64,000 bases of DNA from Vombatus ursinus (GCF_900497805.2 NW_020954611.1:4237952-4301951); one strand, 5' to 3'. Numbered from the stretch's first letter, positions 47,174 through 59,334 are shown. Made by a program: numbers and translations. The notes: generated by a model from the sequence alone, not told the origin.

Positions 47174-47365
47174 CTCAAGTCTTTTAAATTTATTTTTTTT
47201 AACAATGTTTTGTATAAATTGTTCTCCTATCTAGTTTATTTAGTTCATAGAAATCTTCCCACCCATTCCCTGAAACCATCCATTTCATTTTTTCTTAAGG
47301 TACAATAATATTCCATTACATGAGCACCCCTTAGTTTTCAGTCCTTGCTACTGCAAAAAGAGCTG

Positions 47366-47462
47366 ATATCTATATCTATATCTATATCTATTTCTCTATA
47401 TATAAATACACACACACACACACACACACATATATATGTATATATACATTATATATATATAC
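47366..47462 (+). repeat. Compound microsatellite (TATATC)n (CA)n (TA)n
   Basis: Three simple arrays in a row inside the L1 relic. Confidence 0.9.
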
Positions 47463-48689
47463 TTGCATATAGATATTTTCCTTCTTTGGAATCTCTTTGG
47501 GATATAGGCCTCATAGCTGGGTCTTAAGGTATGCACTGTTTGGTGATTTCTTAGACATTGCTAATGAGCCTATTTCCCATAGCTATTTTAACAATTCTCA
47601 CTTTCTTCTATTTGTTATCTTTGCTAATCAAATGGATGTGGGATGGACCATCAGAGTCAATTTCATTTGCATTTCTCTGATTAATAGTGATTTGGAGTAT
47701 TTTTTATTATGACTATTGAAAGTTTGAATTTCTTCCTTTGAAAACTACTTGTTTATCTTTTGACCATCTATCTATTGAGGATGGCTCTTGTTCTTATAAA
47801 TTTGAATTAATTCCTTATAGATCTTGGGATAGAAGACCTTCATCAGAGAAAATTTGTTGCAAAGTTTCCCCCTTCCCACCACCAATTTCTTTTTCCCTTT
47901 TAATTTTAACTTCATTTGTAACATTTGTGGGAAAGCATTTTAATTTTATGTAATCAAAATTGTCAATTTTAAATTCTATAATCCTTTCTATCTCTTATTT
48001 GGTCATGAACTCTTTCCCTATCCACAGAGCCAAAAGGTACTTTCTTCCTTACTCCTATTTGTTTGTAATTTCACTGTATATAACTAAGCCATATATCCAT
48101 TTGGAACTTATCTTGGTATACAATTTGAAATGTTGGTCTGTGTCTGATTTCTGCCAGACTGCTTTCCAGTTTCCCATTTTTGTTTGAGTGAGCTTTCCCC
48201 TCAGTAACTAGGGTACCTGGGTTTATAAAATACTTGCTTCAATATGTTGTATACCTAGTCTATTTCACTGACCCTTTTTTAAACCAGTATCAAATCATTT
48301 TGATGATTACTACTTTGTTGTGTAGTTTGAAATTTGGTACTGCTAGGCCCTTTTCTTTCTCATTTGAAATTAATTTCTATAAACTTATTATTTCTTCCAA
48401 ATTCTAAGCAGATCCAGAGTTGGCAATGTAGAAGAAGAGATTTTTTTAAAAAAAGAGACGTGCTTACTCTAGAGACAGCATCTTTGGTTGTGTTGTCCTG
48501 CCCAAACTTACTGGGTGACCATGGCCAAGTTGCTTGATCCTTCTGTGCTTTAGTGTAACCATTTTCAAGAAATAGACTTTTATTTTGGTCTTCTTGATGT
48601 GATTTTCACAAATTTCCAATTCCTGTTTGCCCTCAAAACTCAGTTTCTTTCTTATACTCAGGGGACTTTTCTATTGACCTACTAGTGTC

Positions 48690-49170
48690 TCAAATTTCCC
48701 AAGCCTGATGGCATGCCCTATAGTAAGAAACTGCCGTGTCAGAGGTGAAAAGTGTTAGCTGTGTCCAAAATACCCATTTGAAGTTGATTTACTAGGCTAG
48801 TAATTGTGAGGTAACATCCAGCTGCCTTATTACCCTAAATTAAATGCATATTAAGGTCACTTAAAATTAAGTGTTACAGATGCTTCTTGGTTACATATGA
48901 GCTGTCACATGGCAAATAGGGTCAGGAGATGTGGGGGCTATTTATCCTTGGATTTTTTTGACAGTAGGCTATGTGCATAGTCTTTGCCATAAAAGCCACA
49001 GATGTGACCAGTCTCTGGAGCAAGCTGATGCAGGGGACTGGCTAATTCTTCTTTTATGGTAATGAAAGACATTTTTCGATCCTGGGGAGAGATTGAACTT
49101 CAGTTCGAAAAGCTGATGCTCTGGTGCAGCGATTAAGTAGGGGCTCTTCAGAGGCTGTAAAGGAAGAGGG
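48690..49170. promoter_or_regulatory. Unique stretch, candidate conserved non-coding element
   Basis: Repeat-free with motif-like words: 'aaatgcatattaaggtcact' near 48842 (octamer-like next to an AGGTCA half-site), 'gctatttatccttgg' near 48937, 'cctaaattaaatgc' near 48833. No proof of constraint. Confidence 0.22.
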
Positions 49171-49439
49171 TTATGTTTAAGAGCCTGAGGTCCAAATGCA
49201 TAATGATTTCTTAGGTCATTTAAACACCATGACTTTCCCTGAGGAAAATTTTCTTTTTAAAATTTCACACCTTGCCCTGTCTAGGGCTAAGGTAGGTAAG
49301 GAGCCAGAAACTGGACCCAGTTCAAAGACGATTCTGAAGCATATTGTTCCTTTTTCTGACTCTATGAAAGGAGGAGAATTTAAAAATATAGTAAAGACAG
49401 ACAAGACTCACTAAGTTGGAGACATGATGTGGTCATGTA

Positions 49440-49600
49440 CTATCCTAGAATTTCAAAGCAAAAGAGACCTTATGACTCAGGAAATCTACCCCCTTCATTT
49501 TACAAAGGAGGAAACTGAGGCCCAGAGAAAGGAAGTTACTTTGCCCAAGTCAACACAGCTAGTGTCCATGTCAGAGTATGAGAATCTTAGGCCTTCCTGA
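49440..49600 (-). repeat. L2-tail SINE fragment, reversed
   Basis: 'tatcctagaatttcaaagca', 'cccccttcattttacaaagg', 'gaaactgaggcccagagaaa', 'caacacagctagtg'. Confidence 0.65.
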
Positions 49601-51129
49601 AAAGAAATGGGATGTTCTTTCTCCCTGCCCTCCTCTTCCTTGATGCATGCACCTTCCCAATTTATCTGCCTTCTCATTGCCTCTCTAAAGGTAACATCAG
49701 AGCTGCAACTGAGTCATAAAGGCCACATGTCTACATTTGACAGTGAGTTTTGGCTACAAAGAAGTTTCTCAGCAAAGTGCTGAGATGTTGCTGACAATTA
49801 GCTCCAGGTGAGTCTGTTTTATGACTGGACAGGTAGAGGCAGCTGTGGTGTAGTGGAAAGGGACAGAGTAGGAGTTGGATGGTCTGCCAACTAGGTCAGA
49901 AAGCTTCACTGATATCAATGGTCCAGGTGCCCAGAGGGCAGACGACTACTACTCCCTTCTGATTTCTAAGAGTGACTGAGGAGTTGGGATTTCAGAGACT
50001 GGTGAGTTCTTCATTAACAATCAGCCAGGTGACATCAACCTATCTTTACAAAAGGGTATTGACTGAGAATCTATAGCAAGAAGAATAGTTGGAAAATTTT
50101 CCTCCTAACTTGAGGCACACTCTTTCCTTGTGCACCCAAGGTCCCTGGGGAGCCTTCACTCAAACTTAAAGTATAATGTTAGTGAGGCACATGTGTAGAG
50201 CTTATGCATGGCCAAGGGTGTGTGTCTCGACTCCTGATTATTAGTTCTTATCTCCCTTTGTGGAGAAATTCCCCTTAGGGGAACCTCTGTTGAACTCTGA
50301 GGATCAATGTCTTTCTAAAGTCCATATCCTGCATTTCTCTTCATTATAAGGGAGTCACAATCCCTGAAACCACTACTCTCCTCAGATGACTGTCTTGCTC
50401 TATCTATACACAGGTACTTCCTCTCTCCTCAGCTCTTACCACTCAAGTGCCACTGGACTTCTACCCTGTCCAGGTAGACTCTGTTACCAACTCAGGTGGC
50501 CAGTGGGACCTCTGATGGCTTTGATGGATCTTTTGAACTCATGTGGTTGCCTGGGTACTTCTATCTCAGAATACTCATTTACTTGAGATTAAGAAAGAAT
50601 AAATACAAAGGGAATACAAGTTCTATGTGTCTTTGAACCCATGGCAGCCAGGTGGGAGATGTCAGCTACCCTCCCCCACCCAGCAACTCATGATAGGTCT
50701 TGCTCATTGCCAGGAAGGAAAAGAGACTGAGTTTTAGTTCCTTTTGCATGGAAACTTGGTTTTATCTCAGCTCCTGCTGAGTCATCAATATTGCTAGCTC
50801 TATAGTCAGTTAGAAGACTTTTCATTATCACACAGTTCTAGCCCTTTAGTCATTCTTGGCTGGGATGATGTTTCCAGTTTCACATGTTGGGTTGGAACCA
50901 GGCATGGAATATCTACACATACTTTGCATAACCTACCAAGAAGGGCAAATCTGAACATCCCCTAAGGTCTAGGCCCTAATTAGTAAGCTACTAGGCTAAT
51001 CCCCCTACTAAAAAAATATAGGTTTGCAGCTATCCTAATCTCATAGGACAGTAAGGAAAGAGGTATGATGGGGGATCTTAAAGTAATATGATCAGTAAAA
51101 ATACCCTTTCATTCCTAGTATTCAGATAA
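49601..51129. other. Non-genic DNA with a SINE-head scrap
   Basis: Only 'aggcagctgtggtgtagtgg' at about 49838 (a SINE head) was recognised. Remaining sequence unassigned. Confidence 0.4.
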
Positions 51130-52690
51130 TGTGACCAGTGGAGAGCTCGTTCTTTTTAAAATATTTTATTTTTTTTCCAATTACATGTAATTTTAAAAAA
51201 ATATTCATTTTTAACAATTTTGAGTTCAAAAATTATCTCCCTCCCTCTCTCCCCTCCCCCATCATTGAGAAGGCAAGTGATTTGATATAGGTTATATATG
51301 TGCAGTCATGCAAAACATTTTTTAAAGTAAACTTTTATTGACATATTGGTTTTACATTCCCTCAATTAACCCTGTAATCTCCCAGAGAGCCATCCCATAT
51401 AAAAAAGGCTTTTTTTTTTTTTTAATAATGAGAGGGAGCAAAAATAAGCAAAACTGATCAACACATCACTAAAAAAATTGACCCTGTATGCAATATTCTG
51501 CACCTACTGGCCACCTCCCCACAAAAGTACAAAAGGGGTGGGGAAAGTATCTTGGCAGTCAAGCTTATCCTTTGTAATTTTGCAGCATTCATTTTGGATT
51601 ATTTTGTGGTAGTTCTTCCCATTTCCATTGCACATAGCTATTGTGTGTGTATATTGCTTTCTTGGCTGTGATTACTTCAGTTTGCATTAGTTCGTGTAAA
51701 TCTTTTCATGCTTCTCTGCATCTATCATATCTTTACAGTATAGTAATATTCCATTGCATTAATGATCCACAATTTGTTTAGCTACCTCTCAATCTATGAT
51801 CACTACTTAGTTCCCAATTTTTTGCTATTGCAAAAAAGTATTATTGTAAATATTTTTGTTTCTATGAGGACTTTTAAAAAAATCAATAACCTCTTTGGGG
51901 TATTGCCTAGCAGTGAAATCTTTATGTCAAAGTATATTGACCTTTTGGCTACTTTACTTGCATAATTCCAAATTGCTTTCCACAATGATTGTACTGATTC
52001 GCACAACTCTACCAACAATATATTAGTATGCTTATCTTCCTGCAGCTAGGTGGCGCAGTGGATAGGGTGTTGGGCCTTATGTCAGGAAGACAGCTTTCTG
52101 GCTGTGTGACCCTAGGCAAGTCACTTAACCCTGTTTGCCTCAGTTTGCTTATCCGCAAAATGAGCCAGAGAAAGAAATGGCAAATCACTCCAGTTTTGTT
52201 TTTTTGTTTTTTTTTTTTGCCAAGAAAACCCCAAGTGGGGTCATAGAGTCAGACATGACTGAAAATGACTGAACAACAGCAATCGTCCTTGATTTGCATG
52301 TTTTATTACCTTTTACAATTTGCTGGGTTTGAGATGAAAGATGAGAATTGTTTTATTTTGCATTTCTCTTATTATTAGTAACTTGGGGTATTTTTTAAAG
52401 TTTATTAATAGTTTATAAAACTGTTCATATCCTTTGACCACTTACCTTTTAGAGAATGGCTTTTAGTCATATATTTGTTAGATGTTACATATCTTAGAAA
52501 CTAAACCCTTTATTGAGAAATCTGATACAAAGATTTTCTTCTTCTATCACTTCCAATCTTATCTTAGATGTGTTAATTTATTTCCACAGAAGCCTTTCAA
52601 TTTCCTGTAATCAAAATTATTTATTTTATCTTTTGCAATTGCCTCTATCCCTTGTTTGGTTAAGAATAAATCTCCTGGGGAAACAAGCCA
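51130..52690 (-). mobile_element. Two L1-type 3' regions, reversed, with a SINE inside
   Basis: 51150-51325 is the extreme 3' end of one L1 subfamily ('caattacatgtaattttaaa', 'gagaaggcaagtgatttgat'). At 51326 a different subfamily's 3' end starts ('aagtaaacttttattgacat') and continues through 'ccattgcattaatgatccac', 'ccaattttttgctattgc' to 'tcccttgtttggttaagaat' at about 52665. The SINE at 52041-52283 splits the second. Confidence 0.7.
52041..52283 (+). mobile_element. tRNA-headed SINE with RTE-like tail
   Basis: 'cagctaggtggcgcagtgg', 'ctgtgtgaccctaggcaag', 'atggcaaatcactccag', a T-run within, 'ccaagaaaaccccaagtg' and 'agtcagacatgactgaaaat'. The head matches the family closely, suggesting modest age. 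Confidence 0.85.
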
Positions 52691-53340
52691 ACATGAAGAA
52701 AATAGGAAAAAGCAGTACACTTTAGCTTTCCTCCCCACACCCATTCCCACTACTCCAACAAAAATTTAAGAACACTGAAAACTGAACAGAAATCTTAGGA
52801 GAAACTATATAATAACAGCTGTCTAGCTGAAGCTCACAAAATCAATGTGCAGGCAAGTGATGAGGGAAGGAGCCATGTAACAGGTGGGCTGGGATCATGT
52901 ATTAAGCCCCCTGTTGCTCTGAGTCAGGGATGCCGAGAGCTGAACACAGAGTTAGCCCCACTCAGTTCCCTGGCCCAAGCCAGCAGTAAGGGTAGCCTAG
53001 AAGGGTTGGTGGAGCTTCTAATTAGGCCATCCCAGAGCACCATCCAGGAATCAACCCCTGTCTAGGCTAGCAGCCTGGGTGGGGAGTACAGACTCAACTC
53101 CCAGAGCTCCGAGCTAGGAGTGGCTGATCACTCAGCTCTAGACCTAAGCCAACACTCAAGGGTCTCCCAGAAGAACAGACCCAGTGTCCAGAGCTCTGAG
53201 GTAGCCCGGAACGGCAGTGGTCATCCAGAGCTCAGGGCCAGAGAGCAGATTCAGCTCTGGCCCAGGATAGCAGCTCAGGGTCCAGAGCACAGACTTACTA
53301 AGTTAGCAGAGACTCCGTGTTCGGATCAGATCTTGAATTC
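52691..53340 (+). mobile_element. GC-richer segment, probably L1/HAL1 5' UTR, sense
   Basis: The most GC-rich stretch of the window, with recurring 'cagagctc', 'ggtccagagc' words like those of marsupial L1/HAL1 5' UTRs. It joins the sense L1 3' end that follows. Open frames here (up to 87 codons) look incidental. An LTR or other element cannot be excluded. Confidence 0.35.
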
Positions 53341-53920
53341 TACACGGAAAAGCGGCGTAAAGTTGTCTCCCTGCATGGAATAGTTTACCTGTCAGATTGA
53401 TGGATAAGAGAAGAATCTATGACCAAAAAAGAGGTAGGGAGCATTATGGGATGTAAAGTGAATCATTTTGATTAAATTAAATTAAAAAGCTTTTGCACAA
53501 AAAAAACCAATGCAATCACAATTGATGAGGAGAGATGGGAGGAGCAGGCATCACTTGAACTTAACTTTGAATCAATTCAGAGTGAAGTGAATAGAAGGAG
53601 AATGATTTATACTATAACAACAGTGTAAAAATGAACAGTTTTGAACTTAAGAAGTGTGATCGATGCAATGATCAATCATTATTCAGAGGATAGATAATTT
53701 AGAATAACGTTCACCTCCTGACAGAAAGGTGATAGACTAGATATACAGAGTTGAGGCATGTTATTGGACATGACCAAAGTGAGAATGTATTGTTGTTGTT
53801 GCAGAAATTTTGTTTTTCTTTTTTTCTGGGACGAGGAGGGGAGGAGTGAGTGAGAGGGAGAAAGGGCAGATAGTTGTTAATTAAAAAATAAAATTTAATA
53901 AAACAAAACAAAATATTTTA
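53341..53920 (+). mobile_element. L1-type LINE 3' end, sense, with A-rich tail
   Basis: 'ctgcatggaatagtttacct', 'gaatctatgaccaaaaaaga', 'aattaaaaagcttttgcac', 'cagagtgaagtgaatagaag', 'tggacatgaccaaagtgaga' then an A-rich end at about 53880-53915. Head-to-head with the reversed L1 at 51.1-52.7 kb. Confidence 0.7.
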
Positions 53921-54019
53921 ATTGTAGTTGTGAAAAGGATCAGTTCTTTATAATTCACTAATAAACAAGAAGAGGGCTTTCAGGATAACAAAAAATATAT
54001 TATTTATATATAATTTTAT

Positions 54020-54160
54020 GGTTACAAAGCATTTTTGCATTATTTTATTTGAGCCTTAAAATGTCTCCCCAAGGCAGGTAGTGTTAATATTTCCATTTTC
54101 TAGATGAGATAATTAAGGCTAAGAATGATTTTTCAGTATCATAGAGCTAATTAAAAAAAG
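54020..54160 (-). repeat. MIR-type SINE, reversed
   Basis: 'tacaaagcatttttgcatta', 'ttccattttctagatgagat', 'agtatcatagagcta'. Confidence 0.55.
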
Positions 54161-54164
54161 CGTG

Positions 54165-54560
54165 AGTGCAGGGGAAAAGAACCTGTGTTCAAATCCCACT
54201 CCTGTTACTGCTTATGACTTTGGGCAAGTCACAATGCTTTTATGACCCTCAGTTTCCTCATATATAAGGCAAAAGTGTTGGACCAGGGGTATGCTTGTAA
54301 ATGTTTAATAACTCTCAGAAAAAATGGACAAATGACATACTTTTAAATTTAATCTGCATTATTAACATTTTCTCTTTCATTTTCTTAAGTCTAGATGATC
54401 AGCAGAACAATAAATGGAACCCTGATTCATAGTGTTGGTTGATTTTCAGGATATAAATGCTCACACTGAAAATTTAACAATCACCTCTACCCATCTGAGC
54501 TGACTCCACCACACCCCAAGGTTGGACTAGATGAATTCTAAGTTCGACTTATACCATGAG
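54165..54560 (+). repeat. MIR SINE split by a hAT MITE
   Basis: Left half 54165-54283 ('tgtgttcaaatcccactcc', 'tttgggcaagtcacaa', 'cctcagtttcctcatatata'), right half 54520-54560 ('ggttggactagatgaattc'). Confidence 0.75.
54284..54519 (+). mobile_element. hAT-type MITE, 236 bp, with 8-bp target duplication
   Basis: Begins 'caggggtatgcttgtaaatg', ends 'caccccaa', so the ends are imperfect inverted repeats. Inner words 'aaatgtttaataac', 'tcattttcttaagtctagat' and 'gaaaatttaacaatca' match a mammal-wide Charlie-group non-autonomous family as I remember it. The duplication tgttggac (54276-54283) / ggttggac (54520-54527) differs at one base. No coding capacity. Confidence 0.7.
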
Positions 54561-55079
54561 GATCACACCCCCTGAAGCTTCTTTAGGAGGACCTTAGGAG
54601 ATCCCTTAGGGAGGTCCTCCCTTAGGTTTCTCTGCATCTGTATCTACTCTAGATGTGTGTTTCTGCTCCCAGCTGGACACATTATATTCCATTTGGTTGA
54701 TAGTTCCAGTGACATGTTTCAAGTGTGGTGGGGAGATAGATTTTACTATATGGTACAGGATCCTGAGTCTAAACTCTGCTAGGTGAATTTTTTTTTTTTT
54801 TATTACAAAGGCCAAAGGGGCATGACCAAGACATTTCCTGCATGGTGTCACTTGCCTTCATATAATGGCTAAAACCCTTCTTATTTAAGCATTTGCTGTA
54901 GGATTGTAGGAAAATTCCATAGCACCTCCTTTATACTTTGTGATTACATTTGGGGTCTTCTGAGAGTATATTAATCTGAGCTGGGAGGGAAACTCTTCTT
55001 AGATGTATCTTTCAAATTCTTTGTATTCTGAATATTTGTATTTTCTTAGTGTAAATACTGTTTTGTCTTTGTATACTAC

Positions 55080-55385
55080 ATTTTGTTCAACTATCCCCCA
55101 ATCATTGGATATGAGATAGTTATGGTTTTTTTGTTCTTTTACTATTATGAAAAATGCTGCTAGAATTATTTTTGAAAAAAGAAAAAGACCTCCTCCCTGC
55201 CCCACTGCTTCCCTTTTCCACCATTAACTTAATTAGGATAAAAATGTATTAACTGGCATCATTGGGTCAAATGATATTTGTAGCTCTTATCACATAGTAC
55301 CATATTGCTTTTCAAAAAGACTGGAAGAATTCACAGCTCTGCCAGCAGTAGAGTAGTGTCCATATCTCTCCATGATCCTGTCACA
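55080..55385 (-). mobile_element. L1-type 3' UTR fragment, reversed
   Basis: 'cccccaatcattggatatga', 'cattgggtcaaatgatattt', 'tgcttttcaaaaagactgga', 'cagctctgccagcagtagag'. Confidence 0.65.
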
Positions 55386-55814
55386 GAGCTGCCAATTATA
55401 AAAGCCAATAAATTTCTGATCTCTAGAAAGTATAATTCATACAAATCATATGGATTACCCTATTCACAGTTTTGTAACAACCAAATTAAAATTAGGACTT
55501 AATGCAAACATTTTCAAGCCACAAGACAAATTTAAAGTTGTGTTGGTGGTCATGCTTACCCAGAGTTCTTGGATTGTAAATTAAAAAGGATTTTAGGCCA
55601 CAAATTATAAAATGCTATTACCACAAAATTGCTTTGAATCTCTGAAGGAATTGATGGAGGGGAGGTGGGACAGGAAAGCTCCAAAGAGGATTCTAAAAGG
55701 AAGTCACCATCAAACAAACTCTGCATTGATATCAGCAGCATGAAGTTGGACAAGCTCAAATCACAACTCAGAAATGTGATAGCTAAGTAAATATCCAATA
55801 TTTGTGCTTTATTA

Positions 55815-56670
55815 GAATATATCTTAGGTCAAATGGAGTTGTCTCCCTTTACTTTTTACCTTTCTAGCCTTAGTAGCACATTGGGCCAGCGTCTTCAGGA
55901 AAGAATTCTAATTCACTAATACATTCAACAAACATTTATGGTTAACGTTTGTTAAGATCATAATAAGAAAGAAAAATATATAATAAAGAAAAGACATCCA
56001 CTTGAAAAAGCATGCACTATATAAGCATGAATAGATGAAAAACTAAATAAGGCTTTATCTTTGCCCTCAAGGTGATTGTGGTCTAGGACATGGGAGGTCA
56101 TGTACACAGATAAATATAATACAAATTAGAATATAAATACATAAGAGAAAACAGTTCTATGTAATCATAAGAAAGAGAAATCATTTCCATTATCTTATTT
56201 CATTTACGTAATAATGAGACTATCCTTCCTGATTTTTAGAATCCTTTTGGGGGGTTGTAACTAATGGGCAGCTAGGTGACACAGTAGATGGACTGCGAGG
56301 CGAGGCGTGAAATCAGTAAGACTCATCTCCCTGAGTTCAAATCTGGCTTCAGACACTTCCTAGCTGTGTGACCCTGAGCAAGTCACTTAACCCTGTTTTC
56401 CTTAGTTTGCTAATCTGTAAAATGAGCTGGAGAAGGAAACAGCAAACTGCAGTAGTATTTTTGTCAGGAAAGCCCCAAATGGGGTCACAAAGAGTTGTAT
56501 GTGACTGAAATGACTGAAAAACAACAACTGATAGGCCAGAGTGTCAGATCTTTTAAGTTTAATTTGTATTCTTTTCTTTTATTTGGGAGGTTGAATTGGC
56601 TAGTGGAAGCCATTCTAAGGAGTGTGCACTCATAAATCCCCTGGAAACTTCCAGGGACAATGTGTGACTT
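55815..56670 (+). repeat. Copy 1 of an unidentified 0.6-kb segment (holds a SINE)
   Basis: Co-linear with 57765-58360: 'gaatata-cttagg', 'ccttagtagcacattg' / 'cctcagtagcacactag', 'aagatcataata', 'aaattagaat', 'ttgtaact-at', 'aggccag-gt', 'ttcca-g-caatgt'. Divergence is high. Either an old local duplication or two copies of an unnamed repeat. Confidence 0.6.
56269..56529 (+). mobile_element. tRNA-headed SINE with RTE-like tail; empty site known from copy 2
   Basis: Head 'gggcagctaggtgacacag', 'tgtgtgaccctgagcaagtc', tail 'ccaaatggggtcacaaagag', 'tgactgaaatgactgaaaaa'. Copy 2 at 58205 reads straight through 'ttgtaactgataggccag'; here the SINE stands between 'ttgtaactaat' and 'aactgataggccag'. 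The target duplication is therefore about 7 bp (aactrat). Confidence 0.85.
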
Positions 56671-57764
56671 AGAATTTGGGTGTGTTGGGTGTGTACACTC
56701 TGGCTGCTTCTGGCCATGTTATGAACCAGTGCTGAAAGGACTTGGCCTTTTGATATAACATGGTAAACCTGAGTGGCCCCTGGTTTTACCCCCATCTTGA
56801 TAGCTACGGGGCTAGGCTTCGACATCAGTTAAAAGAAAAGACATTATTGGCTGCCTCTTTCTTCCTTCAAGCCTACGTAATACCAATCTGAGACTTTCAA
56901 GGAGTAGGGAAGAGCTGACCCTTTTCCACACATCATGATGACCTTGTCCATATGGCAACTAGTGCAAGGGGATGCTACTAGACAAGCTTGCATGTGGGCG
57001 TGGCTGGCTTTTCCATGTTTGTGTTTGTTCTTACCTGTTATTGGGCAAATAAGTATGCATCCAGCGATGATTATGTCCATGCTTGAAGTTGACTTTGTGA
57101 GTTTGGACAGTCTAGAATTTTGGGGTCTATCGAGTGAATCTGATTGGTATCGAAGGAAGCTTCTTTATTAGAGAAGATGACAGCCTTCAAGAAGAGGATT
57201 GGCCCACGTTTAGCTTGTTTTACCAGTTAATTATTTGGGAATTATTTGGACTGTGCAAAGCTAAGGTGAAATATAAAATGCCTCACCAGGAGTACCAAGA
57301 ACTACTTATGTTCTGATGAGGTTCAAACATCAGCCTCCCATCATAGTATAAGAGTAATTACAAGTAATAGAATCCTGTTTTAATTCATTCTGTCAATAAA
57401 AACTGTGAGGTCTTTTATGTTTCACATTTCTCTTGTGCATAGGAATAAAATACTTACCCCATACCTGATTCACGAGTATCTTTTTACTCCCTCCCCACCT
57501 CCCTCTTTTGGGGAAACAATATCCATGAGCCTAAACCGAAGCCTCAAACAATTTGACCTTGGGGCACTGGGGTGGGAGTTTAGCAAGCCTGAGAATGTGA
57601 GAAAAGGGAGCCTCCACTCCTCCCATTAGAGGGCAGGCTTCACAAGATGCAAACCAGTTGGATTTCATTCCTGGGTCCAGAGTAGAGGGGCCTCTTAGCA
57701 AAGAAAGAAATGGCCCAGTATCGCATCCCCTCAGTCCTCTGGTCCCAGAAGCTCTTTTTCATTT
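56671..57764. other. Non-genic DNA between the two copies
   Basis: Open frames of 60-88 codons on both strands overlap one another and none stands out. No repeat recognised. Confidence 0.4.
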
Positions 57765-58360
57765 TACAGTTGATGCTTTTTCGAATATAACTTAGGACCC
57801 TTTCTAGGGTCGAATATTACTTATAACCCTTTTTAGCCTCAGTAGCACACTAGACTCATGTCTTTGGGAAATTATTACAATTCATTAATTCTTTTAACAA
57901 ACATTGAAAGTTAATGTTAAGATCATAATAAAAAAGAAAAAAAAATTAATCCCCCCATTCATATACTTTTTTAAAATAAAAAGAGCCTTCTATGTTCATT
58001 GAGTGAGATACAATGATGAGACATTATCTTTCCTTTAATGGAATTTATAGTCTTGTGAAAGGAGATTATAACAGAAATTAGAATGAATGCATATGAGAAA
58101 CATGGAGCTCTATGAGATCACAGGAAGGAGAAGTCACTTCAAATATCTCATTTGATTCAACAGAGAATCTGCCCTACGGATTCCTAAATCCCCTTTGGGG
58201 ATTGTAACTGATAGGCCAGTGTTCCAAATCCTTTACATTTAGTTAGGATTTTTTTTTTCTTCTCTGAATTGCATGATCTGTTGTACTTGATTACAGTGAA
58301 GCTCATCTGTCTCCTTTGTACACACTCACCCAGCCTCATGAAATTTCCAAGCAATGTATC
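57765..58360 (+). repeat. Copy 2 of the unidentified segment (empty SINE site)
   Basis: Same order of words as copy 1 without the SINE. Copy 2 has an extra 'ctttctagggtcgaatatta' portion near its left end. Confidence 0.6.
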
Positions 58361-59297
58361 CCCTTAACTGATGGGCATTTCTCTACCTGGAAGAGCTTAG
58401 TGTCTGGCACTAACCTCACGATTTCACTGTATATTAACTCCTTCATGTTATTTGGATGTTAAATAAGACTAGTCAGATCAAAGAAGCCAATTGTTTAAGC
58501 ATCTCAATTCGGAGAAATAACCCATTTATTCCTATCTTAAATAAATTTTCTTTTCAATTGATCTTTCATTTTACATCCCTCTATACTTTGCAATAAATTT
58601 CTCCTCTTTCCCTCAATCCCATTGTAATAAAGAATAAAATGCACTTACTTTTTTTTAAGTTTTAATATGGATCAGTCTTCTGAAGGAAGAAGCAACTGTT
58701 TTGGAGAGAGTTTCTTCAGTTAGTTGGGTAAGGTAGCAGGGTTGGAAGGTCTAAATTTTCTATATATTATTCTAGTTATCAGTTTATGAAATCTTTCTGC
58801 TTTGATTTGCCTACATAGGAAGCAGAAGTTTCTTTAAAAGTAACACCCTTTAATTAAAGTATTCAGCCCAGCTACAAAACTATGTGTCCAGAAAGTGCTC
58901 AATAAATATCAATTGAAGATAATGCTATGTAGTCCTGGTCAGTAATTAGCACAAGACAACTTCTATTAGGTCAATAAATCCAACTTGGATGGGGTAAAAA
59001 AACTAATTTCAAGGTGGAAGGATATAACACTTAATCTTCTCATCTGTGAAACCCTCAGAAGGAAGATGAAGTACATTATAAGTAGCAAGTTTGCTCTTTA
59101 TGTGGTATATAAAATTTTCCAGATGGACTGTTGGTTTGACAGGAGACTTAAAGATAATGAACTGAAGGAAAGAAGGAAAACATTGACACAGCCCAGTTAG
59201 ATAGAAAATATGCAATTTGCTCCATGGGATTGCTTTCTCCAGATGAATCACGCTGTCCTGCACTTCAGTTACAAACAGCCTTCAAGTTGGACAATTG

Positions 59298-59334
<37 letters not shown>

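Larger units (their letters stand above)
46505..48415 (-). mobile_element. L1-type LINE 3' region, reversed, about 1.7 kb without inserts
   Basis: Starts with the reversed 3' end at 46505 and runs through 'gcatagatcaagttctcaag', 'attccattacatgagcaccc', 'aatcaaatggatgtgggatg', 'catttctctgattaatagtg', 'atccatttggaacttatctt' to about 48415. Contains a SINE (47002-47173) and a simple repeat (47366-47462). The old ORF2 end may lie at its right. Confidence 0.7.

Noticed and set aside
52847-53383. Two successive frames (72 and 87 codons) in GC-rich DNA, at first taken for exons or a CpG-island gene
   Set aside because: The sequence leads straight into a sense L1 3' end and looks like its 5' UTR; CpG is not enriched and splice sites are missing.
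56559-57171. Possible two-exon gene from overlapping frames on both strands
   Set aside because: Frames overlap on opposite strands, lengths are within chance range, and no domain was recognised.
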